The notes under the pieces were generated by a model. The model was given only the letters and a program-made list of their open reading frames with translations, searched no databases and had not been told where the DNA came from. A program made the position numbers and the translations under genes. Shown here in pieces: positions 1 to 7,758 of a DNA stretch of 64,000 nt (its first letter is position 1; every line of letters starts with the position of its first letter). Origin of the DNA: Paractinoplanes atraurantiacus (GTDB taxonomy: Bacteria; Actinomycetota; Actinomycetes; Mycobacteriales; Micromonosporaceae); assembly GCF_900215205.1 (NCBI RefSeq), contig NZ_OBDY01000006.1, forward strand, positions 1-64,000. Reading direction: 5' to 3'.

Positions 1-30
1 GGCGGGTCGCTACCGCTGGGCGGGCTCTGG

Positions 31-192
31 ACGTTTAACTGCATGGTCGATAAGAACCCAGACCGCAGGTCGGTGCTGGTTGTTGCCACTGCGCACGTGA
101 GCTGAAAAAGCTCTCATTACCGACCCCTGCTGTACCACCACGGGTTTGGTGTTCGGCATTTCTGGGTTCTTATCGACCATGCAGTTAAACGG
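31..192. mobile_element. MITE-like 162-bp element with 31-bp terminal inverted repeats
   Basis: Two perfect 31-base arms (32-62 and 161-191, ends reading GTTTAACTGCATGG inward) face each other across a core of 98 bases. The pentamer TCTGG stands directly outside on both sides (26-30 and 193-197), which looks like a 5-bp target-site duplication. The core has a small hairpin (99-103 with 109-113) and no convincing coding sequence. Perfect long terminal repeats, short length, no gene and flanking direct repeats fit a miniature inverted-repeat transposable element moved in trans. The parent family is not recognised. Confidence 0.6.
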
Positions 193-329
193 TCTGGTGC
201 CACTCAGCCGGCGGCGAGACGGGCTAGCTTTCGTTGCACCCAAACTCCCCCAGCCGGCGGCAAGCCGCCCAGCCGGTGTTGTTCTTCGGACCTGGCCTTC
301 ATGTCCTGGGGTGACCAGATACCAGGCAA

Positions 330-408
330 GGTTGGGGATAGGGGGTAAGTACTCACAGCGTAAAGCGCTTCCCAGCCAGCTGAGAGTGCTTACCCCCTAT
401 CCCCAACC
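330..408. repeat. 25-bp near-perfect inverted repeat with 29-base loop
   Basis: The arms 330-354 and 384-408 match at 24 of 25 positions. The single difference is a G/T pair that can still form in RNA of one strand. The loop contains the palindrome AAGCGCTT. No flanking direct repeat was found, so it may be a strong bidirectional hairpin rather than a second mobile element. It lies beyond the terminator of the siderophore-interacting protein gene; the gene to its left is outside the window. Confidence 0.6.
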
Positions 409-431
409 GTCCGAGCGTAAGAAAGCAATCC

Positions 432-466
432 GCCCCCGACCCCCCGCCGAAGCCGGGGTCAGGGGC
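432..466 (-). terminator. Probable intrinsic terminator of the siderophore-interacting protein gene
   Basis: The 12-base arms 432-443 and 455-466 pair with one G-U in minus-strand RNA. On the minus strand the hairpin is followed by a moderately T-rich stretch (TTGCTTTCTT). It begins about 24 bases after the stop codon of the gene. Confidence 0.6.
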
Positions 467-489
467 AGCGAAAAGCCAGGAGCTCAGGA

Positions 490-1416
490 TTAGTTGTCCT
501 CGGCCTTACCCTGACGCCAATACCCCATGAAGGCGACGGAGCGACGGTCCACGCCGCACTCGGAGACCAAGTGGCGGCGGATGGTTTTGATGGCTGCCGC
601 CTCACCCGCCAACCACGCGTAGAAACGGCTGGCGTCGGTCAACGGCTCGGGGACCTCCCAGAGGATGTCGTGATCCACGTCCACGTCCTCGAGGTCGGTC
701 ACCGGCGTGCCGGCTACGTCGCCGAGCATGCGGCGGGTGGCCTGGCGTACGGCGGGAATCAGCTTGTCGCCTTGGGGGGCTCCGTTGCGGGGGAGCCAGG
801 TGACGCGGACGTTGGGCGGGGCCACCACGTCGGTGAGCTGGTCGCCGTCTTCGGGGACTTCCAGGAGGGCTTCGCCGCGGGCGTCGGCTGGGAGCTTCGC
901 CAGGATTGAGGCGATGGCGGGTACGGCGGTTTCGTCGCCGCCGAGGAGCAGGCAGTCGGTGTGCGCGGGCGGGTGGAAGTCGATGCCGCCGTGGATGCCT
1001 TCGAAGTCGGCGTTGGGGCCCATCAGGTAGGCGACGTCGCCGGGCTGGGCTTCGGCGGCGAACTTGGAGGCGGGGCCGGTGCTGCCGTGCAGCACCATGT
1101 CCACGTCGACTTCGTTGAGGTGGGCGCGGACGGCCCGGATGGTGTACGTGCGGATCGGGTTGCGGTGCCCGTCGGGCAGGTCACGCCATTCCGTGTACCA
1201 GTCGGCGCTGGTGGGCAAATGCGCGAAGCCGACCTGGGGCAGCGCGGTCAGCAGCTTGATGCGCTGGTCGTAACCGTTGTCGGCGAACTTGTGAAGGTCC
1301 TCACCGGTGAAGGTGATCCGCACGAAGTTGGGACTCAAGCGGTCAACCTTGCGCACTTCGACGGCGAAGAACCGCCACGACAGTACGGCCGCAGTCTGCT
1401 CAGCAGTCTGGGTCAC
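490..1416 (-). CDS. Siderophore-interacting protein (FAD-binding ferric-siderophore reductase family)
   Basis: The 308-residue product matches the SIP/ViuB family, cytoplasmic flavoproteins that reduce ferric siderophores to release iron. The N-terminal half is a flavin-reductase-like barrel with the family signature LSPNFVRITFTGEDL and an FAD-binding RTYTIRA segment (about residues 90-96). The C-terminal half is the family's NAD(P)H-binding-like domain, ending in SVAFMGYWRQGKAE, a tail typical of the family. The start is GTG with AGGAGG six bases upstream. An IdeR/DmdR iron box sits 45 bases upstream, so iron-dependent repression is likely. No siderophore transporter or synthesis genes are adjacent. 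Confidence 0.9.
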   Translation of the reverse strand: MTQTAEQTAAVLSWRFFAVEVRKVDRLSPNFVRITFTGEDLHKFADNGYDQRIKLLTALPQVGFAHLPTSADWYTEWRDLPDGHRNPIRTYTIRAVRAHLNEVDVDMVLHGSTGPASKFAAEAQPGDVAYLMGPNADFEGIHGGIDFHPPAHTDCLLLGGDETAVPAIASILAKLPADARGEALLEVPEDGDQLTDVVAPPNVRVTWLPRNGAPQGDKLIPAVRQATRRMLGDVAGTPVTDLEDVDVDHDILWEVPEPLTDASRFYAWLAGEAAAIKTIRRHLVSECGVDRRSVAFMGYWRQGKAEDN

Positions 1417-1460
1417 GGGGGGGCCTCCTCATACGCGCACGGTCCCAACCGGTTCCGGCT

Positions 1461-1479
1461 TAAGGTATGGCTAACCTAA
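1461..1479. promoter_or_regulatory. IdeR/DmdR-type iron box
   Basis: The 19-mer TAAGGTATGGCTAACCTAA fits the DtxR/IdeR consensus TWAGGTWAGSCTWACCTWA with one mismatch. It lies in the promoter region of the siderophore-interacting protein gene, where an iron-loaded repressor would block transcription. Confidence 0.85.
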
Positions 1480-1794
1480 CCTGAACCACCCGCCAGCCAC
1501 CAGCCGCCCCCACCAATTGTGAAATGCGCTCAAGGTCGAACCTTTCGCAGAACCGTCGACGGAGCGCGGAACTTAGGGGTTGCGCGTCGTTAGGCGACGG
1601 CCGTACGCAGGGGTTCGGGGTCGGGCGGATAGACGCACAGTCGTCGCGCACGACCAGCAGCGAAAACGTGTGTCGTCGCCTGTGAGAACGCACATCCGCT
1701 AGGACCGTCGTCGGTAGGCGAGGAGTCCGGGAGGTGGATCCAGCCGGACGGACGTGCGCGGGGCACCGGTCGGCGGGAGCGGACGGTCGCGAGA
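1480..1794. other. Intergenic stretch without a recognised gene
   Basis: The stretch separates the iron-box promoter from the tandem repeat. Reading frames on both strands here have no homology that I recognise and no good ribosome-binding sites. I see no clear functional element. Confidence 0.5.
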
Positions 1795-2045
1795 TCGGCG
1801 CTGGCGATGGGAGCCGGGCGCGGGATTGGTGCTGGCGGCGCGAGCCGGGCGCGGGATTGGTGCTGGCGGCGCGAGCCGGGCGCGGGATGGGTGCTGGCGG
1901 CGCGAGCCGGGCTCGGGATTGGTGCTGCGCGGGATGCAGGCGGGGGATCGGTGCCGGCGGCGGGAGCCGGGCGCGGTATCGGTGCTGGTAACCAGGTCGT
2001 GACTGGTGCTGGCGGCGGGAGCCGGGCGCGGGATTGGTGCTGGCT
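1795..2045. repeat. 31-bp GC-rich tandem repeat (minisatellite)
   Basis: The unit GAGCCGGGCGCGGGATTGG plus twelve more bases recurs exactly every 31 bases at 1811, 1842, 1873 and 1904, and again after diverged spacers at 1964 and 2019. About seven full or partial copies are present. The array lies immediately downstream of the tyrosine-kinase-like gene on the minus strand. The repeats abut without spacers, so it is not a CRISPR array. Reading frames through it are low-complexity artefacts. Confidence 0.85.
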
Positions 2046-2075
2046 TCGAGCGCGGCCGGGCGCGGGTTGCCGGCC

Positions 2076-4121
2076 TCAGGGGTGCTTGGGCGGGGCAGCG
2101 TCAGTTGCGTCGGGGTCGTTGTGCTTCGGGTCGGGGTTGGTCGCGGTCTCGGCTTCGGAGGCGGCGCTCGACGTGTAGAGGCGGGGCTTGGGGACGGCGG
2201 CCTTGGCGGTTGCCGCCGGAGAGCCGTGGGCGGTCGGTGGTGCGGAGGTGGGCTTGGCCGGTGGGGATGCCGGCGAGGGATTCGGTGAGGGTTTCGAGGT
2301 GGAGGGTCGGGCTGAGTCGGCGGGAATGTTGGGAACGGTCGGCCCGGAGCCGGGGTCGCTCTTGTGGGACTGGCGGGCGAAAGCGGGGCCGGTGGCAGTC
2401 GCGGGTGGGCGAGCGGAAGGCGGCTTGCCTGAAGGCCCGGCGGAAGGGTGCGCCCGGGCGGCCAGACCGAGAGCTGGCGGAAGGGCGGCCGAGCCGAGGG
2501 CCTGAGTGGGTTGATCGCCCGGATCGTCGGGAGCGGCGCGCCGATCAGCGTCGGCGGTGCGGCCTGATGCGGTGAGCCGGTTCGGAGTGGCGCGCGTATC
2601 GGGGTCGGCGGTGCGGCCTGATGCGGTTAGGCGGCTCGGGGCGACGCGCGTATCGGGGTCGGCGGTGCGGCCTGGTGCGGTGAGCCGGTTCGGAGTGGCG
2701 CGCGGATCGGGGTCGGCGGTGCGGCCTGGTGCGGTGAGCCGGTCCGGGGTGGCCCGGCGATCTGGGGTGGGGATTTGAGAGGAAGGGGTGGGGGCTGGAG
2801 AAGAAGGGGTGGGGGCGGGAGCTCGGCCGGCTCTGGTGCGGGGGATCAGTCCGCCTCGGGAATCGGGGACTGCTATGAGGACTGCGGCTACGGGGGCGGC
2901 TGTGGCCGGGGTCAGGACTGTGGCTGTGTGGCGGGCTGTGGAGCGGGACAGGCGGTCGAAGTCGGCTACCAGGAGGACCAGGTCGCTTACGGCGGCCAAG
3001 GCTACGGCGTCGGCTACGTGCAGGGCGGGGGCCGAGTCGAGGACTATGACGTCGCATTCGGACTTGAGCTCGCGGAGCATTTCGCCGAAAGAGGTGGCCA
3101 GCAGGTCGGGGGCGCCGTCCTGGTCGGGGCCGGCGGCCATCAGGCGCAAGTTAGGGACGGGGCCGTCGCGCAGCGCGGAGGCGCCGGTGATGTCGCCGGT
3201 CAGGATGCCGGTCAGGCCTCGGTCTCGGGACAGGGCGAACATCTGGTGCAGAACAGGGCCGCGGACGTCGGTGTCGATGAGGACCACGCGGCGGCCGGAC
3301 TGGGCCAAGGCTATGGCGAGGTTGGCGGCGGTGGTACTACGGCCCTCGCCCTCATGGGCGCTGGTCACCAGGACGGTGGCGGGGCCCTCCAAACAGGCCT
3401 CGAGGCGGGCGCGCAGGTAACGGTAGGCCTCGGCGTCGGCGGAAGCGGGAGAGCGCAGCAGTACGGGAAGTGGCGCGCCGGGGCCGCGGGAGCGGCGGGC
3501 GCGCGGGATGGTGGCCAGGACGGGCATGCCGGTGAGGTGCTCGAAGTGGACGCGGCCGTGTACGCGGTCGCGGGTGCGGAGGCGGACCGCGACGACGCCG
3601 ATGAGCAGGCCGGTCAGGGCGCCGATCGTGGCGTACATCCACGGTGGCAGCCAGGTCACTCGGGTCGCCGAGCTGGCGGGGGTGATCAGGGCGGCGGAGA
3701 TGCCGGACTGGGCTGTGGTGGCGTTGCGATAGGAGAGGTATTGGGTGGCGACGGCCTGGGCTCGGGTGCGGGCGGTGGGTGCGGTCGGGGATTCGTACGC
3801 AATGGTGAATGAAGTGCCGAACTTGGCGGGGGAGACGGTGAGGCCGTCGGACAGGTCCTGCTGGGCGATGCCCAACGTGGCGGCGGCGGGGCGGAGGACG
3901 GCGGAGGAGCGGGCGATCTCGCTCTCCGTAGCGGGATCGGCGGGGACGGGCGCGATGTTGGTGCGCATGCGGGGCTCGGCCACGAGCGTGGCCTCGGCGC
4001 GGTAGCGGGTGGGCTCGAGAAGGCTCAAACCCCAGGCGGCGGCCGCGAGCACGATCATCAGGAGCAGGACCCATCCGCCGTACCCGCGGATCAGCCGCGC
4101 GGGCTCGCTCGTCGTCGTCAT
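2076..4121 (-). CDS. Polysaccharide co-polymerase / BY-kinase-like protein (Wzz-CpsD fusion) with repetitive tail
   Basis: The 681-residue product joins a Wzz-type membrane module (membrane helices near 15-34 and 160-180) to a bacterial tyrosine-kinase-like P-loop domain. Walker A is HEGEGRST near 256-263, Walker A' is LIDTDVR near 281-287 and Walker B is VIVLDSAP near 358-365. Such proteins control chain length and export of exopolysaccharide. The C-terminal 260 residues are Pro/Ala/Thr-rich and include four 18-residue repeats of the type RATPNRLTAPGRTADPDT. This tail has only one tyrosine, whereas classical BY-kinases end in a tyrosine cluster, so autophosphorylation may differ. No other polysaccharide genes are adjacent in this window. 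Confidence 0.85.
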   Translation of the reverse strand: MTTTSEPARLIRGYGGWVLLLMIVLAAAAWGLSLLEPTRYRAEATLVAEPRMRTNIAPVPADPATESEIARSSAVLRPAAATLGIAQQDLSDGLTVSPAKFGTSFTIAYESPTAPTARTRAQAVATQYLSYRNATTAQSGISAALITPASSATRVTWLPPWMYATIGALTGLLIGVVAVRLRTRDRVHGRVHFEHLTGMPVLATIPRARRSRGPGAPLPVLLRSPASADAEAYRYLRARLEACLEGPATVLVTSAHEGEGRSTTAANLAIALAQSGRRVVLIDTDVRGPVLHQMFALSRDRGLTGILTGDITGASALRDGPVPNLRLMAAGPDQDGAPDLLATSFGEMLRELKSECDVIVLDSAPALHVADAVALAAVSDLVLLVADFDRLSRSTARHTATVLTPATAAPVAAVLIAVPDSRGGLIPRTRAGRAPAPTPSSPAPTPSSQIPTPDRRATPDRLTAPGRTADPDPRATPNRLTAPGRTADPDTRVAPSRLTASGRTADPDTRATPNRLTASGRTADADRRAAPDDPGDQPTQALGSAALPPALGLAARAHPSAGPSGKPPSARPPATATGPAFARQSHKSDPGSGPTVPNIPADSARPSTSKPSPNPSPASPPAKPTSAPPTAHGSPAATAKAAVPKPRLYTSSAASEAETATNPDPKHNDPDATDAAPPKHP
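2551..2766. repeat. 54-bp tandem repeat inside the kinase-like gene
   Basis: The block starting TCGGCGGTGCGGCCTG recurs at 2551, 2605, 2659 and 2713, a strict 54-base period. It encodes four 18-residue repeats in the disordered tail of the Wzz/kinase protein. Because the period is a multiple of three, copy-number change would keep the reading frame. Confidence 0.85.
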
Positions 4122-4642
4122 CCGGGTTGTCCTCCCGTCATGCCGCCTCGATCGGAGCCTAAGGCCGGCTCGTCACGGACCGCTACCAGAAATCACGAGA
4201 CGCGACAGCGGTCCGGTTCACCGGCCGTAGAGGGAGAGAAGGCCCGAACTTGCACCAGATGGAGGAAGGCGCGGGGGTGGTGGAGCGCCCGAAAAGGGGC
4301 GCGGCCCGGGCCCGGCGCCGGAAGCCGAGCCGGCGGGCGATCCAGCGGGCGAGCCGGCGAAGAAAGAGATGTCGGGGTGCGAGGTGAAGGGCCGCGGGCG
4401 AGGTGAGGCGGGGCTGTGGGCGAGGGGGGTGGGGGGAAGGCCGGGGCCAGGGAGGGCGACGACGGAAGGTGGCGAAGGAGATCGGGAGGAGGGAAGGCAG
4501 GGCGAGGAGGGCAGGGCGAGGGGAAGCGCGGCAACGGGAGAGGAAGAGGAGTGGGGAACGGTCAGGGTTGGGTGGGAAGGGGGTGTGAGCTGGGTGGGAG
4601 GTTGGCGGGGGTCGATGTTAACGGGAGATTTCGGGTGGGGTG
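4122..4642. other. Long intergenic region with a polypurine tract
   Basis: This gap separates two divergently oriented genes. From about 4370 to 4600 the plus strand is almost entirely G and A, with many runs of three or more G. Reading frames exist on both strands but consist of Gly/Arg/Glu or Pro/Ser runs, as expected from composition alone. I see no gene. Confidence 0.6.
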
Positions 4643-4671
4643 TGGACAGGGGTTTGTGCGGCATCTAGGGT
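4643..4671 (+). promoter_or_regulatory. Predicted promoter of the GH3 gene
   Basis: TGGACA (4643-4648) and TAGGGT (4666-4671) are separated by 17 bases, matching the actinobacterial housekeeping pattern. The operator palindrome follows about 18 bases further on, a position suited to repression. Confidence 0.55.
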
Positions 4672-4689
4672 GGGCGATACCGCCGACAA

Positions 4690-4703
4690 TCGAAGCGCTT
4701 CGA
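4690..4703. promoter_or_regulatory. LacI-type operator, copy 1
   Basis: The perfect palindrome TCGAAGCGCTTCGA has the central CG and dyad form of LacI-family operators. The same core occurs twice before the importer operon at 10104-10145. The LacI gene lies between these two transcription units, so it is the probable binding protein. Confidence 0.8.
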
Positions 4704-4779
4704 CGATGGGGACCCGCTTGGGCTGAGTGGGTTATCTCGTCGTTCCTGGAATGTCATCCTTCGATGAGGAGAATTGCCC

Positions 4780-7674
4780 ATGCGAAGGCGTTTCCTGACC
4801 GTCCTGGCCGCGGCTCTGCTGGCCGCGCCGACGGTTCCTGGGGTTGCGCACGCGGGACCGTCCTATCCGTTCCGCGATCCTCGCCTGCCGTTGCAGGTGC
4901 GGGTCGACGACCTCGTCGGGCGGCTCACGCTCGATGAAAAGGTCTCCCTCCTCCACCAATATCAGCCGGCCGTTCCGCGGCTCGGCCTCGACTTCTTCAA
5001 GACCGGCACCGAGGCGCTGCACGGCGTCGCCTGGTCGACCGACATCGACAACAACGGGGCCGTGGTCACCGCCGACGGCACCGCCTTTCCGCAGGCCGTC
5101 GGGCTGGCCAGCACCTGGGATCCTGACCTGATCAAGCGGGTGGGCGCGGCCGTCGGCGACGAGGCGCGGGGGTTCCACGCCGAAAATCCGCGGGTCTTCG
5201 GGCTCAACCTGTGGGCCCCGGTGGTCAACCTGCTGCGCGACCCCCGGTGGGGTCGCAACGAGGAGGGCTACTCGGAGGACCCGTTGCTCACGGGGGCGAT
5301 CTCCACGGCGTACGGCAAAGGTCTCCAAGGTCCTGACCCGGCCCATCTGAAGACCGCGCCGACGCTGAAGCACTACCTGGCGTACAACAAAGAGACGCTG
5401 CGCGACACGACCTCCTCCAATGTGCCGCAGCGGGTTTTGAACGAATACGACCGGCAGGCGTTCAAGCCGGCGCTGACCGCGAACGCCGCGACCGGTGTCA
5501 TGGCGTCGTACAACCTGATCAACGGGCGCCCGGCGACGGTCGACCCCGACCAGGCGACGCTGCTGCGCGAGTGGGCCGACTACCCGCTGTTCAACGTGAC
5601 CGACGCGTGGGCGCCGAACGGGCTGGTCCAGTCGCAGAAGTACTACTCGACGCAGCCCGAGGCCGACGCCGCGGTGATCAAGGCGGGGCTGGACAGTTTC
5701 ACCGTCGACGACACCAATGCGGTGCCGACGGTGACCGCGGTCAAGCAGGCGCTCGCCCAGGGGCTGCTGACCGAGAAGGACGTCGACAAAGCGGTCGGGC
5801 ACGCGCTGAGCATTCGTTTCCGGCTCGGTGAGTTCGATCCGGATGGCGGGCCGTATAACGACATAAACGGACAAATAATCGACAGCGATAAACATCGGAA
5901 GCTCGCGCGCGAAACCGCCGGCGACGCGATGGTGCTGCTCAAGAACAATGGGCTGCTGCCGCTGAAGAAGGACAAGACCGCGGTGATCGGCCCGCTGGCC
6001 GACACGCTCTACACGGACTGGTACGGCGGAAAACTGCCGTACGAGGTGACCGCCGCCGACGGCATCAAGGAGCAGGCCGCGGCGACGGTGGACAGCACCG
6101 GCTCCGACCGGATCGCGCTCAAGCTCGGCGACCGCTACCTGGCCGGCGGCCCGGACGCGGCCACCGTCACCGCCACCGCCGCCACGCCGGAGGCGCAGTT
6201 CGACGTCGTCGACTGGGGCCAGGACATCCTCACCCTGCGCAACGTCGGCAACGGCAAGTACCTCGGCAACACCAACGGTGTCTTCACCACCCGCGACGAC
6301 CAGCCCAACGGCTGGTTCGTGCAGCAGCAGTTCAAGCTCGAGGAGCAGGCCGACGGCACCTTCGCGTTGCGCTACGCCGGCTACGAGACGCTGGAGAGCT
6401 GGTTCGGCCCGAACAAATACATCACCGTGGGTGCCGATGGGGCGCTGACGCTGGGTTCGCCCGACGCGGCCGGTGCCGCCCACTTCACGCGTGAGGTGCT
6501 GCGCAGCGGTGTCGACGAGGCGGTCGCCGCGGCCAGGAGCGCCGACACGGCCGTGCTGGTGGTCGGCAGCAACCCGTTCATCAACGGCCGTGAGGCGCAC
6601 GACCGCACCTCGCTCGCCCTCGGCGCCGGCCAGGAAGCTTTGGTCAAGGCCGTGGTGAAGGCCAATCCGCGTACGGTCGTGGTGTTGCAGACCAGCTACC
6701 CGGAGACGATCAACTGGATCCAGCAGAACGTGCCCGCGATCGTCTGGACCACGCACGCCGGAGCCGAGACCGGGCACGCGATCGCCGACGTGCTCTACGG
6801 CGCCCGCAACCCGGCCGGCCGTCTCACCCAGACCTGGCCGGCGTCGCAGGATCAGCTGCCGGCCGACCTCGACCAGTACGACATCATCTCGACCGGGCAG
6901 ACGTATCTCTACAGCAAGCAGAAGCCGCTCTATCCGTTCGGGTACGGCCTTTCGTACACCTCTTTCCAGTACGGCAAGCCGCTGATCAACGGCGACAAAG
7001 TCACACTGAAAATCACCAATACGGGTAAGCGCGACGGCGATGAAGTCGTACAGCTCTACACGCATCAGCGCACCTCGCGCGACACCACGGCCGTCAAGCA
7101 GTTGCGCGCGTTCGACCGCGTACATCTGAAGGCCGGGGAAACCCGGACCGTGACCCTTCCGCTGAAAAAGAATGACCTCGCTCGATGGGATCAGACGCGC
7201 GGCCGCTGGGTCGTCGAGTCGTCCGACTACGACATTCTCATCGGCGCCTCGGCCGGCGACATCCGGCAGCGGACGACGCTGAAGGTCAAGGGCGAGACCA
7301 TTCCGGCCCGCGATCTCTCGCGGGTCACCCGGGCCGAGACATTCGACGCGTACGCAGGGGTGAAGCTGCTCGACGAGAGCAAGGCGGCCGGCACCGTGAT
7401 CGGCGCGACCGCGGACGGCCAATGGGCCGCCTACAAGGACGCGAATCTCCGCAACGCCCAATCGCTGACCGTCCGCACGTCGGGCAGTGGAACGGTCGAG
7501 GCGCGCCTCGGATCGCCCACCGGGCGGCTGATCGGCACCGCGACCGTTTCCGCGACCGGCGACGTCTACAGCTATGCGACGACGACCGTTCCGGTGGCCC
7601 GGACCAGCGGCCGTCACGACGTTTATCTCGTACTCGGCGAAGGGGTCCGTTTGTCCCAGTTCTTTATTCGGTGA
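4780..7674 (+). CDS. Secreted glycoside hydrolase family 3 (beta-glucosidase/beta-xylosidase) with trefoil-like insertion and C-terminal module
   Basis: The product is about 964 residues with a Sec signal peptide ending near VAHA (residue 25). The GH3 barrel includes the KHYLAYNKE motif, and the likely nucleophile is Asp275 in NVTDAW. The GH3 C-terminal domain (from about 370) is interrupted near residues 440-570 by a beta-trefoil, fascin-like insert with GKYLGN and NKYITVG repeats. A fibronectin-III-like domain follows (about 715-835), then a CBM6-like terminal module. The ATG at 4780 is chosen because GAGGAG lies eight bases upstream; an in-frame TTG six bases earlier is too close. It probably releases glucose or xylose from plant oligosaccharides outside the cell. 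Confidence 0.87.
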   Translation: MRRRFLTVLAAALLAAPTVPGVAHAGPSYPFRDPRLPLQVRVDDLVGRLTLDEKVSLLHQYQPAVPRLGLDFFKTGTEALHGVAWSTDIDNNGAVVTADGTAFPQAVGLASTWDPDLIKRVGAAVGDEARGFHAENPRVFGLNLWAPVVNLLRDPRWGRNEEGYSEDPLLTGAISTAYGKGLQGPDPAHLKTAPTLKHYLAYNKETLRDTTSSNVPQRVLNEYDRQAFKPALTANAATGVMASYNLINGRPATVDPDQATLLREWADYPLFNVTDAWAPNGLVQSQKYYSTQPEADAAVIKAGLDSFTVDDTNAVPTVTAVKQALAQGLLTEKDVDKAVGHALSIRFRLGEFDPDGGPYNDINGQIIDSDKHRKLARETAGDAMVLLKNNGLLPLKKDKTAVIGPLADTLYTDWYGGKLPYEVTAADGIKEQAAATVDSTGSDRIALKLGDRYLAGGPDAATVTATAATPEAQFDVVDWGQDILTLRNVGNGKYLGNTNGVFTTRDDQPNGWFVQQQFKLEEQADGTFALRYAGYETLESWFGPNKYITVGADGALTLGSPDAAGAAHFTREVLRSGVDEAVAAARSADTAVLVVGSNPFINGREAHDRTSLALGAGQEALVKAVVKANPRTVVVLQTSYPETINWIQQNVPAIVWTTHAGAETGHAIADVLYGARNPAGRLTQTWPASQDQLPADLDQYDIISTGQTYLYSKQKPLYPFGYGLSYTSFQYGKPLINGDKVTLKITNTGKRDGDEVVQLYTHQRTSRDTTAVKQLRAFDRVHLKAGETRTVTLPLKKNDLARWDQTRGRWVVESSDYDILIGASAGDIRQRTTLKVKGETIPARDLSRVTRAETFDAYAGVKLLDESKAAGTVIGATADGQWAAYKDANLRNAQSLTVRTSGSGTVEARLGSPTGRLIGTATVSATGDVYSYATTTVPVARTSGRHDVYLVLGEGVRLSQFFIR

Positions 7675-7682
7675 GAGGGGAA

Positions 7683-7715
7683 CCCGCCCGTCGGCTTGGT
7701 CAGCCGGCGGGCGGG
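7683..7715 (+). terminator. GC-rich hairpin after the GH3 gene
   Basis: Arms of 14 bases (7683-7696 and 7702-7715) pair with a single G-U around a five-base loop, starting nine bases after the GH3 stop codon. No T tract follows, so it may act as an RNA-stabilising or partial terminator. A TAGGAT box at 7730-7735 may be the -10 element for the LacI gene. Confidence 0.6.
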
Positions 7716-7758
7716 GCCATAAAGGTAAGTAGGATCGGGCGAACCAGGGGGAGGTTGG

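Noticed and set aside
146..493. 115-codon plus-strand frame at the left end
   Set aside because: It runs through the MITE-like element, the inverted repeat and the terminator and has no motif or ribosome-binding site.
1795..2045. Possible CRISPR array
   Set aside because: The 31-bp units abut each other without unique spacers of constant length, and no cas genes are near.
1734..2178. Open frames with GAGGASRARDW-type repeats
   Set aside because: They are translations of the 31-bp tandem repeat, exist in all three frames and lack start signals.
4193..4664. Pro/Ser-rich frames in the polypurine region
   Set aside because: Composition alone explains them; no start signal or conserved motif.
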